Of a DNA stretch of 59,418 nt, positions 17,051 to 24,595 are shown in pieces. Each line of letters begins with the position of its first letter. The stretch's first letter is position 1. The position numbers and the translations under genes were made by a program. Where the stretch lies: positions 1 through 59,418 of the forward strand of contig NZ_JAMZGF010000030.1 in the NCBI RefSeq assembly GCF_024158915.1, read 5' to 3'. The notes under the pieces are model-generated. The model was not told the origin of the DNA, ran no database searches, and was given only the letters and a program-made list of their open reading frames with translations. The DNA comes from Chryseobacterium sp. S0630. GTDB lineage: Bacteria > Bacteroidota > Bacteroidia > Flavobacteriales > Weeksellaceae.

Positions 17051-17074
17051 CATATGTGTTATTATAAAAAATGA

Positions 17075-18109
17075 TTATTTTGCTCCAGCAGCTGTAAGTT
17101 CAGCTTCTTTAGCTTTCATTTCTTTAACTTTTTCAATATTTTTAGTTACTACATAAATTTCTTTTAGTGCAGAAACCGCGTCAATACTTTTTGGATTTGC
17201 CTTATACCATCCTTCAGCATATGGCAATGCTTTTCCAAATCTTTCTCTTCTAGCATCGATCAATTTAGAAGCTTCGTCTGGTTTATCTTTTCTTAATGCA
17301 TTAATCTCCCCTACAACTTTAGCATCGTCTCCAATAGTAGTATAAACAAGATTTTGGTATGCATCAGAGAAATCAGGTTTCAGCTCAATAGCTTTTTTAA
17401 ATGATTCTATAGCATCATTAACAGTCGCAGGGGTTTTAGCCTGCATTACTCCAAGGTTATACCAGTTTGTAGGATCATTTGGATTTTTAGCCAATTGCTC
17501 TTTTAATCCTGAAACAAATTTATCTGTGTTTCCAGACTGAAGATATGCTGTAGTCTGAGCTTCTTTAAGCTTGGCATTATTGGGAAATTTCGCTAATCCT
17601 TTTTCAATAACAGCAAGAGCCTCAGGGCTTTTAGCATTAAGAAGTAAAGATGCAAGAGTTTCATATAAATCCGGCTCTATACTTTTTGTCTGCTCTGTTT
17701 TGAAATCAGAATAGTCTGCGTTTTTCTTCATCAGCTCCCAAGTAGATTTATCAAGGTTTACAACTTGTCCTGTTTTCTTTTCTTTTGCAGTATATGTAGT
17801 TTCTACACCTGTAAATCCTGAATTCACAAGATCTGTATATATTTTGATAGACTGATCACTGTTATTAGCTAACGCGTGGCTAAGTCCTGCATAATACATA
17901 TATATTTTATTGTCCTGACCGCTGGATTTTAATAAGTCATAAACTTCAATAAACTTAGGTGCTGCTGCTGCATAATTTTTTGAGTTATATGCATCCATAG
18001 CAACTTTGTTAGCTTCCTGAAGCTGAGCATTTAAAGCAGCTGCATCTTTTTTCTGACCAAAAGCAAAAGTAGATGCCACGATAGCCATTCCTAAAATTAG
18101 TTTCTTCAT
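17075..18109 (-). CDS. Secreted tetratricopeptide-repeat protein
   Basis: A 344-aa protein with a Sec signal peptide (cleavage near FAFGQ, residue 19). TPR helices are visible throughout: VAMDAYNSKNYAAAAPKFIEVY (about 35-56), ALAVIEKGLAKFPNNAKL (about 175-192) and, clearest, DPTNWYNLGVMQ followed by AIESFKKAIELKPDFSDAY (about 215-250). Probably a periplasmic scaffold; the partner is unknown. It starts 30 bp after the gyrA stop and shares its terminator, so it is probably the second gene of a gyrA unit. No lipobox. Confidence 0.87.
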   Translation of the reverse strand: MKKLILGMAIVASTFAFGQKKDAAALNAQLQEANKVAMDAYNSKNYAAAAPKFIEVYDLLKSSGQDNKIYMYYAGLSHALANNSDQSIKIYTDLVNSGFTGVETTYTAKEKKTGQVVNLDKSTWELMKKNADYSDFKTEQTKSIEPDLYETLASLLLNAKSPEALAVIEKGLAKFPNNAKLKEAQTTAYLQSGNTDKFVSGLKEQLAKNPNDPTNWYNLGVMQAKTPATVNDAIESFKKAIELKPDFSDAYQNLVYTTIGDDAKVVGEINALRKDKPDEASKLIDARRERFGKALPYAEGWYKANPKSIDAVSALKEIYVVTKNIEKVKEMKAKEAELTAAGAK

Positions 18110-18139
18110 AATAACTATTTTATATTTATATTGTACAAT

Positions 18140-20740
18140 TTATTCTTCAGAATCAGAATTCTCATTTTCCTCTGCTGAGTTTTCATTTTCAGCCTGAGGT
18201 GTTACATTGTCATTTTCCTGGTTATCAAATAGCGATCCTACAACTCCTTCTTCTGTTTCTTCAAGTTCTTCAGAATCTTCTTCTACATCTTTATCCATTT
18301 CTACTTTTGCAATGGCTGCAATTTCGTCATTTTTCTTAAGGTTGATCAGTTTCACTCCCTGAGTATTTCTACCCATCACTCTCATTTCATCCATTCCCAT
18401 TCTGATCGCAACACCGGATTTGTTGATAATCATCAATCCGTCTTCGTCTGTTACATTTTGAATAGCGATAAGATTTCCTGTTTTTTCAGTAATGTTAAGG
18501 GTAATAACTCCTTTTCCTCCTCTGTTGGTAATTCGGTAGTCTTCTACTGCAGTTCTCTTTCCGTATCCTTTTTCAGATACTACAAGTACTGTTTCGTTCT
18601 CTACATCGTTCACAACAATCATACCAATAGCTTCGTCACCTTCTTCAAGCAAGATCCCTCTTACCCCGATAGATCCTCTTCCTACTTCTCTTACTTTCTC
18701 TTCAGGGAAACGGATACATTTACCATTTTTAGTAGCAATCATAATCTGAGATTCTCCGTTGGTAAGGTAAGCACCTAATAACTGGTCATTATCTCTAATT
18801 TCGATAGCATTTACCCCGTTTACTCTTGGTCTTGAATACGCTTCCAATGATGTTTTCTTGATTGTACCGTTTTTGGTTACCATCACAACGCTCATTTGAT
18901 TTACATATTCAGAATCCTTAAGATTGTTCGTTCTGATATAAGCTTTAATCTTATCATCCGGTTCAATGTTGATAAGGTTTTGTACCGCTCTTCCTTTTGC
19001 TGTTTTAGAGCCTTCAGGAATTTCAAATACTCTTAACCAATAACATCTTCCTTTTTCTGTAAAGAATAACATGTACTGGTGGTTGGTTGCAGAAACAATA
19101 TACTCAAGGAAGTCGGAATCCCTTGTTGTTGCTGCTTTGTTTCCTACACCACCTCTACTTTGAATTTTATATTCTGAAAGTGAAGTTCTCTTGATGTATC
19201 CTGCATGAGAGATCGTAAGAACTACAGATTCGTTAGGGATGATATCTTCAATAGACATTTCTCCTCCTGAATAATCAATTTCAGTTCTTCTTTCGTCTCC
19301 GTATTTTTCTTTGATTTCGATCAATTCTTCTTTGATGATCTGGAATCTTCTCGGCTCGTTGGCTAAGATATCTTCCAAATTTGCAATTTCTTTCATGATC
19401 GCATCGTATTCATCACGGATCTTATCAAGCTCCATTCCTGTTAAACGAGCTAATCTAAGATCTAGAATAGCCTGAGCCTGAATGTCTGAAAGTTCAAATG
19501 CTTCGATCAAGCCTTCTTTTGCAGCCTGAGGGTTTGCACTGTGACGGATAATAGAAATTGCTCTGTCCAGAGAATCCTGAGTTCCGATCACTTTCATGAA
19601 TCCTTCAAGAATGTGTGCTCTTTCTTTTGCTTTTTTAAGCTCATACTGAGTTCTTCTTACGATTACCTCATGTCTGTGCTCTACAAAGTGATGAATGATA
19701 TCTTTAAGGTTCAGCTGCTCCGGTCTTCCGTGTACCAATGCAATATTGTTTACACTGAAAGAAGTCTGAAGTGCCGTATATTTATATAATAAGTTAAGAA
19801 CTACATTCGGGATTGCGTCATTTTTCAATTCGTAAACCACACGAAGTCCTTTTCTATCCGATTCGTCTCTGATCTCGTGGATACCAGGGATTTTTTCGTC
19901 TTTAACAAGCTCTGCTGTTCTGGCGATCATTTCAGCTTTGTTCACCTGATAAGGGATTTCAGTAACGATAATCGCGTTTCTGTTTCCGATTTCATCAAAG
20001 TTCACTTTAGCTCTTAAAACTACTCTACCTCTTCCTGTATGGAAAGCATCTCTTACTCCGTCATATCCATAGATGATACCACCTGTAGGGAAATCCGGCG
20101 CAATAATGTGCTGCATCAGCTCATCAATCGTAATTTCTTTATTATCGATATAAGCACAGATTGCATCTACGGATTCTGACAGGTTATGAGGTGCCATATT
20201 GGTTGCCATACCTACGGCAATACCTGAAGTACCGTTTACCAAAAGATTGGGAACTTTAGTAGGCATTACTGTCGGCTCCTGTAAACTGTCGTCGAAGTTA
20301 TTCTGGAAATCAACTGTTTCTTTGTCTAGGTCTGAAAGAACCTCATCAGAGATTTTTTTCAATCTTGCCTCGGTATAACGCATTGCTGCAGGCGGGTCAC
20401 CATCCATAGAACCGAAGTTACCCTGTCCGTCTACCTGAGGATAACGTAAGCTCCAATCCTGTGCCATTCTTACCATAGCATCATATACAGAGGAATCTCC
20501 GTGTGGGTGGTATTTACCTAATACATCCCCAACAATTCTCGCAGATTTTAAATATTTTCTGTTAGAAAATACCCCTAATCCATACATACCATAAAGTACT
20601 CTTCTATGAACGGGTTTCAAGCCGTCTCTTACATCCGGTAACGCTCTTGAAACGATAACCGACATCGAATAATCGATATAAGACGACTTCATTTCATCAA
20701 CAATGTTGATAGGAATCAGTCTTTCTCCTTCTTTTTGCAT
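18140..20740 (-). CDS. gyrA: DNA gyrase subunit A
   Basis: About 866 aa, the DNA cleavage subunit of gyrase. Catalytic Tyr122 lies in [10 protein letters not shown], matching E. coli numbering exactly. In the quinolone-resistance region the residues at 83 and 87 are Ser and Asp ([11 protein letters not shown]), the sensitive state. The C-terminal pinwheel follows with a GyrA-box-like QSRGGVGN near 525-532 and a second NRGGKG near 740. The last 55 residues are a strongly acidic Glu/Asp/Asn tail. I start at the ATG at 20740 ([13 protein letters not shown]); a TTG two codons upstream is less likely. Confidence 0.98.
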   Translation of the reverse strand: MQKEGERLIPINIVDEMKSSYIDYSMSVIVSRALPDVRDGLKPVHRRVLYGMYGLGVFSNRKYLKSARIVGDVLGKYHPHGDSSVYDAMVRMAQDWSLRYPQVDGQGNFGSMDGDPPAAMRYTEARLKKISDEVLSDLDKETVDFQNNFDDSLQEPTVMPTKVPNLLVNGTSGIAVGMATNMAPHNLSESVDAICAYIDNKEITIDELMQHIIAPDFPTGGIIYGYDGVRDAFHTGRGRVVLRAKVNFDEIGNRNAIIVTEIPYQVNKAEMIARTAELVKDEKIPGIHEIRDESDRKGLRVVYELKNDAIPNVVLNLLYKYTALQTSFSVNNIALVHGRPEQLNLKDIIHHFVEHRHEVIVRRTQYELKKAKERAHILEGFMKVIGTQDSLDRAISIIRHSANPQAAKEGLIEAFELSDIQAQAILDLRLARLTGMELDKIRDEYDAIMKEIANLEDILANEPRRFQIIKEELIEIKEKYGDERRTEIDYSGGEMSIEDIIPNESVVLTISHAGYIKRTSLSEYKIQSRGGVGNKAATTRDSDFLEYIVSATNHQYMLFFTEKGRCYWLRVFEIPEGSKTAKGRAVQNLINIEPDDKIKAYIRTNNLKDSEYVNQMSVVMVTKNGTIKKTSLEAYSRPRVNGVNAIEIRDNDQLLGAYLTNGESQIMIATKNGKCIRFPEEKVREVGRGSIGVRGILLEEGDEAIGMIVVNDVENETVLVVSEKGYGKRTAVEDYRITNRGGKGVITLNITEKTGNLIAIQNVTDEDGLMIINKSGVAIRMGMDEMRVMGRNTQGVKLINLKKNDEIAAIAKVEMDKDVEEDSEELEETEEGVVGSLFDNQENDNVTPQAENENSAEENENSDSEE

Positions 20741-20890
20741 AAACAAATTTTATTGTAATGATATTCAAACTCTTAGCTGTAAGTCTGAAAATTATTTATT
20801 TCCAATTTTTATTAACGGGCTAATTTACGAAAAAAATGCCGATTTTTGCTGTAGAATTTATCCAAAAAAATCTTAAAAATTCATAAAAAT

Positions 20891-21205
20891 ATGAGCGTAT
20901 TAAGTATAACTTTCCACTGCACGAAAGATAACCTAGAAGAATGGGAAAATTATATTGATGAAACATTGGTTTTAATGACTGAAAACCTGATGGATGTCAA
21001 CAAATATATTCTTTCTGAGGTACACAGTGACTTTATCGAGGAAGGAAAAAATTATAATCTCCTGTTAATTTTTGATAATGAAGAATTACGTGAAGATTTC
21101 ATTAAAAGTGAGCTTTTAAATATTTCTGAAAGAATTGAGAAAAAGTTTGGACAGGAAGTGATGGTTTTTAATACTTTCCTTAATCCGAAAAAATCGAGAT
21201 TATAA
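20891..21205 (+). CDS. DUF4286 family protein
   Basis: A 104-aa cytoplasmic protein fitting DUF4286, a small Bacteroidota family with a ferredoxin-like alpha/beta layout: strand SVLSITFHC, helix around WENYIDETLVLM, strand KYILSEVHSDF, strand NYNLLLIFDN, helix REDFIKSELLN and final MVFNTFLNPK. Function is unknown. It is transcribed divergently from gyrA across a 150-bp spacer that lacks a recognisable promoter box. A bidirectional terminator follows 9 bp after its stop. Confidence 0.88.
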   Translation: MSVLSITFHCTKDNLEEWENYIDETLVLMTENLMDVNKYILSEVHSDFIEEGKNYNLLLIFDNEELREDFIKSELLNISERIEKKFGQEVMVFNTFLNPKKSRL

Positions 21206-21213
21206 TTTATAAA

Positions 21214-21240
21214 AAAAGCACTGAAAAATTCAGTGCTTTT
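21214..21240. terminator. Bidirectional terminator between convergent genes
   Basis: AAAAGCACTGAA (21214-21225) and TTCAGTGCTTTT (21229-21240) form a perfect 12-bp stem with a 3-nt loop and T/A runs on both sides, between DUF4286 (plus) and the His-rich lipoprotein (minus). Confidence 0.9.
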
Positions 21241-21245
21241 CTTTT

Positions 21246-21467
21246 TTATCTGTGATGTCCATGACCGCGACCTTTGTGATGATGACCACGATCGTCATAA
21301 ATATACACTTTCTTTACCTGGCCGGGTGCATAGTACCTTGCACTTCCGCCATAATACCTTTTGGCATGCCCGGGTGGCATTCTTCTTCCATGATGCTCAT
21401 GTACCACGCAAGAGGACAGCATTAAAACAACTACTGCTACCCCAGCAATTTTCAACATACTTTTCAT
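21246..21467 (-). CDS. Small His-rich lipoprotein with PPGxAK/YAPGQVKK motif
   Basis: About 73 aa, starting at the ATG at 21467 (MKSMLKIAGV); codons further upstream do not fit a signal sequence. The lipobox is LSSC (Cys near residue 20), followed by VVHEHHGRRMPPGHAKRYYGG and SARYYAPGQVKK, and a C-terminus that is mostly His, Gly, Arg and Lys (GHHHKGRGHGHH). The His tail suggests metal binding, which is inference. The core motif is shared with the adjacent 59-aa paralogue. Such proteins are sometimes labelled quinol oxidase subunit 4 in Chryseobacterium, without good support. Confidence 0.8.
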   Translation of the reverse strand: MKSMLKIAGVAVVVLMLSSCVVHEHHGRRMPPGHAKRYYGGSARYYAPGQVKKVYIYDDRGHHHKGRGHGHHR

Positions 21468-21583
21468 TATTTTCACTTTTTCAATTTCGATAGCGAAATA
21501 TATCAATGTTAATGCCAAAAGAAATTGAAATTAAGCTAATGTATGTTAAAAAAGGCTGTTAATATTTTAATTTCATGAACCTA

Positions 21584-21763
21584 TTAATAGCCACTTCTCT
21601 TTTTCACCTGTCCCGGAGCATAATCTTTTGCACTTCCTCCAAACACTTTCTTAGCCTGCCCTGGAGGGATTGTATTTCCTCTGGCTCCATTGTCATGAAC
21701 TACGCATGATGACAGCATAAACATCACAATAAGGACTCCTGTAACTTTAATCAAATTTTTCAT
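21584..21763 (-). CDS. 59-aa lipoprotein, paralogue of the downstream His-rich lipoprotein
   Basis: Read directly from the minus strand: MKNLIKVTGVLIVMFMLSSC, then VVHDNGARGNTIPPGQAKK, VFGGSAKDYAPGQVKKRSGY and a TAA at 21584-21586. The signal sequence, SSCVVH, PPGxAK, YGG/FGGSA and YAPGQVKK positions match the neighbour at 21246-21467 in order and spacing, but the His-rich tail is missing. Clearly a tandem duplicate in which one copy gained, or the other lost, the tail. Function is unknown; probably an outer-membrane-attached or periplasmic peptide. Confidence 0.85.
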   Translation of the reverse strand: MKNLIKVTGVLIVMFMLSSCVVHDNGARGNTIPPGQAKKVFGGSAKDYAPGQVKKRSGY

Positions 21764-21805
21764 TATTTCTATTTTTTCACTTATTAATATAACAAGGGTA
21801 ATGCC

Positions 21806-21848
21806 AAAAGTTCAAAGTTCAAGGTTCAAAGTTCAAGGTTTAAGGTTG
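21806..21848. repeat. AAGTTCAAGG short tandem repeat
   Basis: Four to five imperfect copies of a roughly 9-10 bp unit (aagttcaaag / gttcaaggtt). A fragment of the same kind (aaggtttaacgtccaagattcaaggtt) occurs at 48878-48906 between etfB and etfA. Confidence 0.6.
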
Positions 21849-21863
21849 GAGCATATAGCCTTT

Positions 21864-21984
21864 TATGGTCAATGGTCAATTTTGCTTCGCAAGTCAATGG
21901 TGAATTTTGTTATGGAGACTAATGTGCTTATCAAACAAATTCATCATTCATCATTTATAATTTATAATTCATCATTTATAATTC
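21864..21984. repeat. TTGCTTCGCAAG element followed by ATTCATCATTTATAATT repeats
   Basis: 21866-21912 carries tcaatggtcaattttgcttcgcaagtcaatggtgaatttt, matching elements at 47829-47870 and 58114-58155. It is followed at 21937-21984 by two to three copies of a 17-bp AT-rich unit. Entirely non-coding, upstream of the small lipoproteins and downstream of the acetyltransferase. Confidence 0.65.
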
Positions 21985-21985
21985 T

Positions 21986-22477
21986 TTAAATGACTTCGCT
22001 TCTTTTTTCCATCAGAACAAGGTCTTTCCATTCTCCATTAAGCTTTCCTATTTTTTTACGGACTCCTACCATTCTGAAACCGTTTTTCTGATGAGATTTG
22101 ATGGCCATTTCATTTTCGGAGAAGATATTAGTCTGTAATGTCCAGAATCCGTGATCCTCGCTATCCAAAATGATCTTTTTAAGCAATACCGAACCCAATC
22201 CCTTACCTTGGTATTCGTTATCGAAATAAATGCTTACTTCTGCGACTCCCTTAAAACATTCTCTTTTGCTGACCGGTTTCAGGGCACACCATCCTATTAC
22301 TTCATTATTTTCATTTTCCAGTACCCAACGGCAGTCATTGAAATATTCCATGCTCCAGGCTTCAGCTGTGGGAACTTCTGTTTCCAATGTGGCAATTCCG
22401 CCATCTACTCCCTGACGGAAAATCTCAAGAACGCGGGCTTCATCATTGGGAAGCATTTCTCTTAGTTCGTAATTCAT
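21986..22477 (-). CDS. GNAT-family N-acetyltransferase (phosphinothricin acetyltransferase-like)
   Basis: A 163-aa GNAT enzyme. The acetyl-CoA loop is seen in YQGKGLGSVLLKKI (Q/RxxGxG/A, near residues 94-107); the C-terminal GFRMVGVRKKIGKLNGEWKDLVLM matches the bar/pat-like subgroup that acetylates amino-acid analogues such as methionine sulfoximine. The actual substrate is not predictable. It starts 5 bp after the DUF421 gene stop, so the two are cotranscribed. Confidence 0.9.
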   Translation of the reverse strand: MNYELREMLPNDEARVLEIFRQGVDGGIATLETEVPTAEAWSMEYFNDCRWVLENENNEVIGWCALKPVSKRECFKGVAEVSIYFDNEYQGKGLGSVLLKKIILDSEDHGFWTLQTNIFSENEMAIKSHQKNGFRMVGVRKKIGKLNGEWKDLVLMEKRSEVI

Positions 22478-22482
22478 CGTAT

Positions 22483-22995
22483 TTAATGGTATTTTCTTTT
22501 AAGTTTTCTTTTAATTCTTGAATAATGCGTCTGTTTACTCTTCTCGTCCTGAGAAACCACGCTTATATTTCCATCCACTTCCAACACAGAAAGCTTTACA
22601 TTATGGATGTTTTCAATCCCATGTTCTCTGATCGCTTCTTCCAATTCGCTTTCTGTAATCTTTACCCGGTTTAAAGCTGCCTGATCCGCTACTCCATCTC
22701 TAATCAAAATAACAGGTTCATCTTCCATAAAAGTCTGAAAGGAACGGCTGGAAAACATAATCCTTTTCAGAATAAAATTAGCAACAAACAAAACTAATGC
22801 CGCAATAATCCCGCCCTGAAGAGAGGTATCAGGTCCTACCATTGCATTCTGAACAGCATTTGAAATAAGTAATAATAGTACAACATCCCCTGCATTAAGC
22901 TGAGAAAGCTGGTTTTTACCAAATAAACGGATTGCAATCACCATAAAAAGGTAAACGCAAAGGGAACGGACAGCAACGTTAAGAATAGGATCCAC
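22483..22995 (-). CDS. DUF421 (YetF-like) membrane protein
   Basis: A 170-aa protein starting with GTG at 22995. Three N-terminal transmembrane helices (about 5-25, 33-52, 58-78) carry the diagnostic RLFGKNQLSQLNAGDVVLL stretch, followed by a cytoplasmic domain with DEPVILIRDGV and the ESELEEAIREHGI helix, then a highly basic tail. These are hallmarks of DUF421/YetF; family members influence spore or membrane processes in Firmicutes but the biochemical role is unknown. A TACATTTG element at 23020-23013 could be its -7 box. Confidence 0.9.
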   Translation of the reverse strand: MDPILNVAVRSLCVYLFMVIAIRLFGKNQLSQLNAGDVVLLLLISNAVQNAMVGPDTSLQGGIIAALVLFVANFILKRIMFSSRSFQTFMEDEPVILIRDGVADQAALNRVKITESELEEAIREHGIENIHNVKLSVLEVDGNISVVSQDEKSKQTHYSRIKRKLKRKYH

Positions 22996-23118
22996 AATTT
23001 TTTTTATCTACTCAAATGTATCGATTTTTGCGATTCGTAAAAAATATTTTACGGACAGATTTTGGTATACATTTTGAGCTTGGGATTCTGATAAACACCA
23101 CAAAAAAAATAATATCAA

Positions 23119-23661
23119 ATGAAAAAACTATTTCTCTGTTTAGGAATATTCCTGTTCTTCGTGTCTTGCAAAAAAGACAAACCTCAGCCTGTCATATCTC
23201 CAGAGTCAGCCATTACTGAAAAAGTAAATGAATTGTATACTCAGTATGGCAAATCTAATGAAGCAATTTACAACCAGCCGATTCCGGATACTTTGTTTTC
23301 TCAGGATTTAAAAAAAGTTTTAGATAATGCTATAAATGCCTCAAAAGCAGATATTGAAAGGGTAAAAAAGAGTGATCATCCTGATGAAAAGCCCTTAATT
23401 TTTGAAGGAGCTATTTTCTCCAGCTTGTATGAAGGGTTCACAAGTTACACCATCAAGTCTGTCAAGATACAGGATAAAACCGCTGAAGCACTGGTATCCT
23501 TTGAATATGATATGGGTTCATCTAAAGAAACCTGGATGGATACAGTACATCTGCCCCATACAGATAAAGGATGGAGAGTAGATAATGTTACTTTTGATAA
23601 GATAGGAAATTCTAAAGATCTTAAAGCAAGATTAACAGAATTTGTTGAAAGTACAAAATAA
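23119..23661 (+). CDS. Hypothetical lipoprotein, DUF3828/NTF2-like
   Basis: A 180-aa lipoprotein (lipobox FVSC, Cys near residue 17; then KKDKPQPV). The mature domain has an N-terminal helical part and C-terminal strands SYTIKSVKIQDKTAEALVSFEYDM and KGWRVDNVTF, the arrangement of NTF2-like/DUF3828 domains in which the last strands carry a W-R-V/I-D motif. Function is unknown. Plus strand, monocistronic, with a terminator just past the stop, convergent with the bacteriocin-like gene. Confidence 0.75.
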   Translation: MKKLFLCLGIFLFFVSCKKDKPQPVISPESAITEKVNELYTQYGKSNEAIYNQPIPDTLFSQDLKKVLDNAINASKADIERVKKSDHPDEKPLIFEGAIFSSLYEGFTSYTIKSVKIQDKTAEALVSFEYDMGSSKETWMDTVHLPHTDKGWRVDNVTFDKIGNSKDLKARLTEFVESTK

Positions 23662-23669
23662 TAGAAAAA

Positions 23670-23697
23670 CCGCTTATAAAAGCGGCTTTATTTTTTT
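23670..23697 (+). terminator. Terminator of the 23119 lipoprotein gene
   Basis: CCGCTT (23670-23675) pairs with AAGCGG (23680-23685) and is followed by a T-rich run to 23697. The T run overlaps the stop codon of the convergent bacteriocin-like gene. Confidence 0.8.
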
Positions 23698-23830
23698 AAG
23701 GGCATTGAACGATTGGAATATCACTGCAAATTACTTTATTTGCCCATTCACAAAATGTACAGTATTTTACTGGTGCTCCTCCGTACACTGACTTCAAATC
23801 TGATTTTGTCAGCTTTTTAAAATTTTTCAT
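23696..23830 (-). CDS. Double-glycine bacteriocin-like peptide precursor (44 aa)
   Basis: Read directly from the minus strand: ATG at 23830, TAA at 23696-23698. The leader MKNFKKLTKSDLKSVYGG has the form of Bacteroidota double-glycine leaders (KKLTKxxLKxVxGG), with GG at residues 17-18. The core, APVKYCTFCEWANKVIC then SDIPIVQCP, is 26 aa with four cysteines, which could form two disulfides or be modified. No peptidase-containing ABC exporter or immunity gene is beside it. A TAGTTTTG -7-like element lies at 23861-23854. Family: the bacteriocin-like protein group annotated in Chryseobacterium; antimicrobial activity is not established. Confidence 0.8.
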   Translation of the reverse strand: MKNFKKLTKSDLKSVYGGAPVKYCTFCEWANKVICSDIPIVQCP

Positions 23831-23853
23831 ATAGTTTTAATTTTATGGTAGCC

Positions 23854-23861
23854 CAAAACTA
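23854..23861 (-). promoter_or_regulatory. Probable -7 element of the bacteriocin-like gene
   Basis: TAGTTTTG on the minus strand, 23 nt before the ATG at 23830. No TTTG at the usual distance; the nearest TTG is 25 nt upstream (23889-23887), so the promoter is only partly supported. Confidence 0.45.
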
Positions 23862-23944
23862 AAACTTTACGGTTTATTGTTTATTACAACTTAATCTGAT
23901 AAGTTTTCATTATTCACACATGATTGAATAATATGCTATGAATA

Positions 23945-24349
23945 CTATCTGCTGTGGATCTCTACTGTCACAGGCATTACGTAAGTATAAGCAACCATAT
24001 TATCAGTTAATTTTTTGCGGTCTACTTTATAATCAAGATCACTTAATACCGTTTCAATTTCTTTGCTTACGGTTTTACAGTCTCCACTGGAGTGAACATT
24101 TACAATTTTTCCGTTTTTGGCAATATCAAATTTCACCACTGAGTTTACGGTTCCCTGCTTGTAATCAGGGTTGGTAAGGTCAAAATTGGCTTCTAATTTA
24201 TTTCTGATATCGTTAAACGTTTCACTTCTACTCAGTTGAATTTCCTGAATGGTATTATGATCTGTAGTTTGAGCTTTAGCGGTGTTCAAAACAGTGGCAA
24301 ATCCGCAAACGAAAAGTGAAGCCATTACTATTTGAATTCTATTTTTCAT
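23945..24349 (-). CDS. Hypothetical secreted protein with TonB-C-like domain
   Basis: A 134-aa protein with a Sec signal peptide (to about residue 26, NTAKA). The mature part, helix-rich at first, contains VNSVVKFDIAKNGKIVNVHSSGDC and a following helix SKEIETVLSDLDY, then YTYVMPVTVEI. This strand-helix-strand order with a V-x-F-x-I-x-x-x-G-x-I-x-x-V motif resembles the TonB C-terminal/energy-transducer-like domain found in many small Bacteroidota secreted proteins. No transmembrane anchor of a true TonB remains. A TAACTTTG element at 24406-24399 may be its promoter. Confidence 0.65.
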   Translation of the reverse strand: MKNRIQIVMASLFVCGFATVLNTAKAQTTDHNTIQEIQLSRSETFNDIRNKLEANFDLTNPDYKQGTVNSVVKFDIAKNGKIVNVHSSGDCKTVSKEIETVLSDLDYKVDRKKLTDNMVAYTYVMPVTVEIHSR

Positions 24350-24543
24350 AACTAACTGGTTTTAAATGTTATACTAACCTATTTTTGTATCTCTTAACCA
24401 AAGTTATTAAAAATAATTCATATTAATTTTACATTCAGTTAACATTGGCTTAACATTAAAATTTAATTAATTGATTATCAATGTAATAAATTTTAAAAAT
24501 AATTGAAAATTTAATATTGGAGGGTTATTTTAAGCATAAAAAA

Positions 24544-24566
24544 GGCTAAACTATTTAAGTTTAGCC
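24544..24566 (-). terminator. Terminator of uvrA
   Basis: GGCTAAAC (24544-24551) pairs with GTTTAGCC (24559-24566) around a 7-nt loop and has a T run on the minus strand, 30 bp beyond the uvrA stop. Confidence 0.85.
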
Positions 24567-24595
24567 AATAATTATCTCTATTTTTATTCTGAAAT

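Larger units (their letters stand above)
16754..17074. other. Gene-free spacer, 321 bp
   Basis: It holds the menB promoter element (16771-16778, TATCTTTG on the minus strand, 17 nt before the ATG), a perfect palindromic repeat (16904-16938) and the TPR-gene terminator (17023-17050). I see no credible reading frame. Confidence 0.7.

Noticed and set aside
21801..21989. 62-codon plus-strand frame upstream of the acetyltransferase stop
   Set aside because: Consists of AAGTTCAAGG and ATTCATCATT repeats; no protein features.
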